The notes under the pieces were generated by a model. It searched no databases, had not been told where the DNA came from, and saw only the letters and a program-made list of their open reading frames with translations. 45,452 bases of DNA from NCBI GenBank assembly GCA_004321925.1, contig SCQH01000083.1:1-45452 (forward strand), given 5' to 3'. Made by a program: the position numbers and the translations under genes. Positions 42,330-45,452 of this stretch are shown piece by piece; position 1 is the stretch's first letter, and each line of letters starts with the position of its first letter. Origin of the DNA: Nitrospirota bacterium (GTDB taxonomy: Bacteria > Nitrospirota > Thermodesulfovibrionia > Thermodesulfovibrionales > UBA6898).

Positions 42330-44159
42330 ATGGCAGTAAAACTGGGACAATTACTGATAGCCTCCAGCATTATCTCTGAAGAGCAACTGAAGCAGGCCCT
42401 GAATGTCCAGAGAAAGGACGGGGGTCGGCTCGGGACCAATCTTGTCAAACTCGGCTTTCTTACTGAGGATAAGCTCGTTGCCTTCCTGAGCAAGCAGTAT
42501 GGTGTTCCGTCAATAAACCTTTCCGATTATAAGATAGACGCTGCTGTCCTGAAGCTGGTCCCGGCCGAGATGGCCAAAAAATATCTCATCATGCCGATCG
42601 CCCGGGTTGGTGCTACCCTGACGGTCGCCCTGGCAGACCCTTCGAACGTCTTTGCGATCGATGACGTGAAGTTCATGACCGGGTATAACGTCGAGGTGGT
42701 CGTATCGAGCGAGTCTGCGATCATCGGGGCGATCACGAACTATTACCTCGGCAAGGGCGACGGCATGCTTGCAACAGCATCGTCGACAGCTGCCGCGCCG
42801 GCCTCCAGCGCCAGGATCGAGGCCAAGGACTATACCCTGAGCGATGAGGATATGAAGAACGGATTTGAATCGACGGCGTATGAAGAGGGGCCGAACATCA
42901 ATGTTGACGATTTTGATCAGATCGTCGGGAGTGCCCTTGATAATGTCGATGTCCTTGAAGAAAAAGACGAAGGGGATTCGGTCAAGGAGGTTGAGGCCCC
43001 GATCATCAAGCTGGTCAACGGGATCTTTGTCAATGCGGTCAAGCAGGGCGCAAGCGATATCCATATCGAGCCCTATGAGCAGTCCCTGCGGGTGCGGTAC
43101 CGGGTTGACGGCGTTATGTATACGGTCATGAACCTTCCGACCAAGATCAAGGCCGCCCTGACCTCCCGTATCAAGATCATGTCAAAACTGGATATTGCGG
43201 AAAGAAGACTGCCGCAGGACGGCAGAATAAAGCTGAAGCTCGGGAAAAAGCGCGACATCGACTTCCGTGTCTCTGTCCTGCCGACTCTGTGGGGTGAAAA
43301 GACGGTCCTGAGGCTTCTGGACAAGCAGAACCTTCAGGTCGACCTTACCAAACTCGGATTTGAGCAGGGCGCAATGGACGATTTCATGGAGGCGCTCGAC
43401 AAGCCCTATGGCATGATCCTGGTCACGGGGCCGACCGGGAGCGGCAAGACCACGACCCTTTATTCCGCCCTGAACCATCTGAACAAACCCGACACCAATA
43501 TCATGACGGCCGAGGACCCGGTCGAGTTCAACTTCATGGGCATCAACCAGGTGCAGGTCAAGGAGGAGATAGGCCTTACCTTTGCCGCCGCTCTGAGGTC
43601 GTTCCTCAGGCAGGACCCCGACATCATCATGGTCGGGGAGATCCGGGACTTTGAGACTGCGGAGATCGGCGTCAAGGCCGCACTGACCGGCCACCTTGTC
43701 CTGAGCACGCTCCATACCAACGACGCCCCAGGCACGATCAGCAGGCTTCTCAATATGGGTATAGAGCCCTTCCTTGTTTCGTCCTCTGTCGTCCTTATCC
43801 TTGCGCAGCGGCTTGCAAGGAGGATCTGTCAGAAATGCAAGGAAGAGGAAAAATTCCCTATGTCCGCCCTCACCAGGGTCGGGTTCTCCGAAGAGGAGGC
43901 AAAGACGGTCACCTGCTCCAAGGGCAAGGGATGTCCGACCTGCAACGGCACCGGATATAAGGGAAGGGTCGCCCTGTATGAGGTCATGCTCATCAAGGAT
44001 GAATTAAAAGAGCTGATACTTGAGGGGGCCTCGACCTCAGAGATCAAAAAAGCCGCCATACGTCTTGGCATGAAGACATTGAGGATGAGCGGTCTGACAA
44101 AAATAGCCGAAGGCGTTACCACGATCGAAGAAGTCTTGCGCGTTACATTTGGGGACTAA
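42330..44159 (+). CDS. pilB: Type IV pilus assembly ATPase PilB
   Basis: Predicted 609-residue cytosolic motor that powers pilus extension. Residues ~1-160 are the MshEN (c-di-GMP-binding-type) N-domain (LGQLLIASSIISEEQLKQAL, LGFLTEDKLVAFLSKQYGVPSINL). The ATPase has Walker A GPTGSGKTTTLYSAL (~366-380), the Asp box AEDPVEF, Walker B DPDIIMVGEIRDFETAE, the His box GHLVLSTLHTND and a tetracysteine zinc site (CQKC...CPTC). The start is ATG 42330, matching relatives, but has no ribosome site. Intervening poly-Ala/Ser linker at ~150-155 is unremarkable. First gene of pilB-pilT-pilC. Confidence 0.96.
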   Translation: MAVKLGQLLIASSIISEEQLKQALNVQRKDGGRLGTNLVKLGFLTEDKLVAFLSKQYGVPSINLSDYKIDAAVLKLVPAEMAKKYLIMPIARVGATLTVALADPSNVFAIDDVKFMTGYNVEVVVSSESAIIGAITNYYLGKGDGMLATASSTAAAPASSARIEAKDYTLSDEDMKNGFESTAYEEGPNINVDDFDQIVGSALDNVDVLEEKDEGDSVKEVEAPIIKLVNGIFVNAVKQGASDIHIEPYEQSLRVRYRVDGVMYTVMNLPTKIKAALTSRIKIMSKLDIAERRLPQDGRIKLKLGKKRDIDFRVSVLPTLWGEKTVLRLLDKQNLQVDLTKLGFEQGAMDDFMEALDKPYGMILVTGPTGSGKTTTLYSALNHLNKPDTNIMTAEDPVEFNFMGINQVQVKEEIGLTFAAALRSFLRQDPDIIMVGEIRDFETAEIGVKAALTGHLVLSTLHTNDAPGTISRLLNMGIEPFLVSSSVVLILAQRLARRICQKCKEEEKFPMSALTRVGFSEEEAKTVTCSKGKGCPTCNGTGYKGRVALYEVMLIKDELKELILEGASTSEIKKAAIRLGMKTLRMSGLTKIAEGVTTIEEVLRVTFGD

Positions 44160-44170
44160 AGGAGAAACGT

Positions 44171-45262
44171 ATGGGAAGCATCTATGATCTTTTGAAAATA
44201 ATGATAGAAAAGGGGGCCTCGGACCTTCATATAACAACCGCGAGTCCGCCAAGGCTGCGGGTTGACGGCAAACTTATCCCTATTGATTACCCGGCACTGA
44301 CGCCGCCCGAGACAAAATCTCTCTGTTACAGCGTCCTGACGGATGCCCAGAAACATAAGTTTGAGGAGAGCAGCGAGCTGGACCTTTCCTTCGGCGTCAA
44401 GGGGCTCAGCCGGTTCAGAGGCAACATCTTCATGCAGAGAGGGGCAGTGGCCGGAGCCTTCAGAACGATCCCGTTCGAGATCAAGACCTTTAAGGACCTC
44501 ATGCTCCCGGAAATAGTCAACGAACTGGTCAACAAGCCGAGCGGTCTCATCCTGGTCACGGGGGCAACCGGAAGCGGCAAGTCCACGACACTCGCCGCGA
44601 TGGTCGACAGGATCAACTCAGAAAGGTCCGACCATATCATAACTGTTGAAGACCCCATTGAGTACCTGCACGGGCATAAGAAATGCCTTATCAACCAGCG
44701 TGAGGTCAATGCTGATACGTCTTCCTTCAAAACGGCCCTCAGATATATCCTCAGGCAGGACCCTGATGTCGTGCTCATCGGTGAGATGCGCGACCTTGAG
44801 ACGATAGAAGCTGCCCTGACCGTTGCCGAGACAGGCCATTTGACCCTTGCAACCCTGCATACGAACTCGGCGGTGCAGACCATAAACCGTGTTATCGATG
44901 TCTTTCCCCCGCACCAGCAGGAGCAGATAAGGGTCCAGCTCTCCTTTGTGCTTGAGGGTATCCTTGCGCAGCAGCTTATACCGAAGAAGACCGGCAAAGG
45001 GAGATGTCTGGCGATCGAACTGCTCGTTCCGAACCCTGCGATACGCAACCTGATCCGCGAGGACAAGATCCATCAGATCTATTCCTCGATGCAGACCGGT
45101 CAGGGCAAATTCGGGATGCAGACCATGAACCAGTCCCTTTTGGACAACTATACAAAAGGTAACATAAGCTATGAAGCCGCACTCAGCAGGTCGTCCGTCC
45201 CTGATGAAATGGCCACGATGCTGCAGAGAATGACAAGCGCGCCGACCGGCCGCGGGAGGTGA
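44171..45262 (+). CDS. pilT: Type IV pilus retraction ATPase PilT
   Basis: Predicted 363-residue ATPase that disassembles the pilus for twitching. Signatures: ASDLHITTASPPRLRVDGKL (N-domain), Walker A GATGSGKSTTLAAMVDRIN (~131-150), Asp box VEDPIEYLH, Walker B DPDVVLIGEMRDLETIE, His box GHLTLATLHTN and the PilT-specific AIRNLIRE motif (C2 domain) needed for retraction. ATG 44171 follows AGGAGA; 11-nt gap after pilB. Confidence 0.97.
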   Translation: MGSIYDLLKIMIEKGASDLHITTASPPRLRVDGKLIPIDYPALTPPETKSLCYSVLTDAQKHKFEESSELDLSFGVKGLSRFRGNIFMQRGAVAGAFRTIPFEIKTFKDLMLPEIVNELVNKPSGLILVTGATGSGKSTTLAAMVDRINSERSDHIITVEDPIEYLHGHKKCLINQREVNADTSSFKTALRYILRQDPDVVLIGEMRDLETIEAALTVAETGHLTLATLHTNSAVQTINRVIDVFPPHQQEQIRVQLSFVLEGILAQQLIPKKTGKGRCLAIELLVPNPAIRNLIREDKIHQIYSSMQTGQGKFGMQTMNQSLLDNYTKGNISYEAALSRSSVPDEMATMLQRMTSAPTGRGR

Positions 45263-45266
45263 TGGT

Positions 45267-45452
45267 ATGGCAGTGATCTACGAATGGTCTGGTAAGAACA
45301 GCAAAGGCATGATTGAGAAGGGCGAGGTGACCGCCAACTCAAAAGAGGATGCCATAAACCAGGTCAGGAAGAAGAATATTGTTCCGACCCTTGTCAAGGA
45401 AAAGGAGGCCAGCTCACTTCTCGGTAAGCTCTCGATGGGGGGCGGAGTGGAC
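45267..45452 (+). CDS. pilC: Type IV pilus inner-membrane platform protein PilC (partial, runs off the window)
   Basis: The first 62 codons of a PilC/GspF family protein that continues beyond the end. The opening MAVIYEWSGKNSKGMIEKGE and the following VTANSKEDAINQVRKKNIVPTLVKEK match the soluble N-terminal domain of the GspF/PilC family. It starts 4 nt after the pilT stop, with GGGAGG as ribosome site. PilC couples PilB/PilT motors to pilin assembly. Confidence 0.92.
   Translation, partial: MAVIYEWSGKNSKGMIEKGEVTANSKEDAINQVRKKNIVPTLVKEKEASSLLGKLSMGGGVD

Overview
The window reads as a chromosomal segment of a Gram-negative, non-enteric bacterium. The evidence is a TonB-dependent receptor, type IV pilus motor genes, many signal peptides, a lipoprotein, and moderately high GC in most genes. 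The mix of genes (short-form 6-phosphogluconate dehydrogenase, ArsS-type radical SAM protein with a likely selenocysteine, CofC-like transferase, DUF155/RMD1 protein, RR/NarX-type two-component pair) would fit Nitrospirota or Desulfobacterota. That placement is an inference; no rRNA or other phylogenetic marker is in view. One tRNA, Ala(GGC), is present. I saw no CRISPR array, prophage or intact insertion sequence.

Layout. 1-5.5 kb is accessory-looking: a secreted collagen-like protein, a methyltransferase, a small Cys-rich secreted protein, a broken histidine kinase and a TonB-dependent receptor. 5.9-11.6 kb holds a UvrD-like helicase and a two-component system. 11.9-13.2 kb is a small oxidative-stress cluster (DUF2934 protein, thiol peroxidase, ferritin-like protein). 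13.3-16.1 kb, on the minus strand, has a radical SAM protein of the ArsS family, a GT-C-like membrane protein and a small Cys-rich protein. 16.2-20.0 kb is the oxidative pentose phosphate operon (gnd, zwf, pgl) ending in a CofC-like transferase of the kind named in family databases as rSAM/selenodomain-associated. 20.0-25.9 kb, on the minus strand, carries a di-haem peroxidase, pgi, a mercuric-reductase-like flavoprotein with its TVP38 partner, a DUF2277 protein and a DsrE protein. 26.0-32.7 kb has an MnmD-like methyltransferase facing an operon of pyruvate kinase, polysaccharide deacetylase, DUF4015 glycosidase-like protein and a beta-lactamase/NamZ fusion. 32.9-41.3 kb has DUF155, rhomboid, two paralogous secreted proteins, a Tat-type flavoprotein, a zinc-ribbon protein, a CsgG-like protein, the tRNA and a lipoprotein. 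41.4-45.4 kb has YraN and Toprim proteins, then pilB-pilT-pilC.

The most notable observations are these. (1) The ArsS-like gene appears to be cut short at an in-frame TGA. Read through, it gives a further UTGAIA tail, and a hairpin with a GGUC apical loop sits at the right distance to be a bacterial SECIS element. (2) Three secreted proteins at opposite ends of the window share an N-terminal domain ending in a PGSDPMRF motif that I do not recognise; one copy carries a 31-triplet collagen-like stalk. (3) Several small genes are easy to miss, including a DUF2934 gene and a Cys-rich ORF.

Carbon metabolism links much of the middle of the window: gnd, zwf, pgl, pgi and pyk cover the oxidative pentose phosphate branch and both ends of glycolysis. 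Cell-envelope functions (pilus, peptidoglycan recycling, secreted proteins) make up most of the rest.
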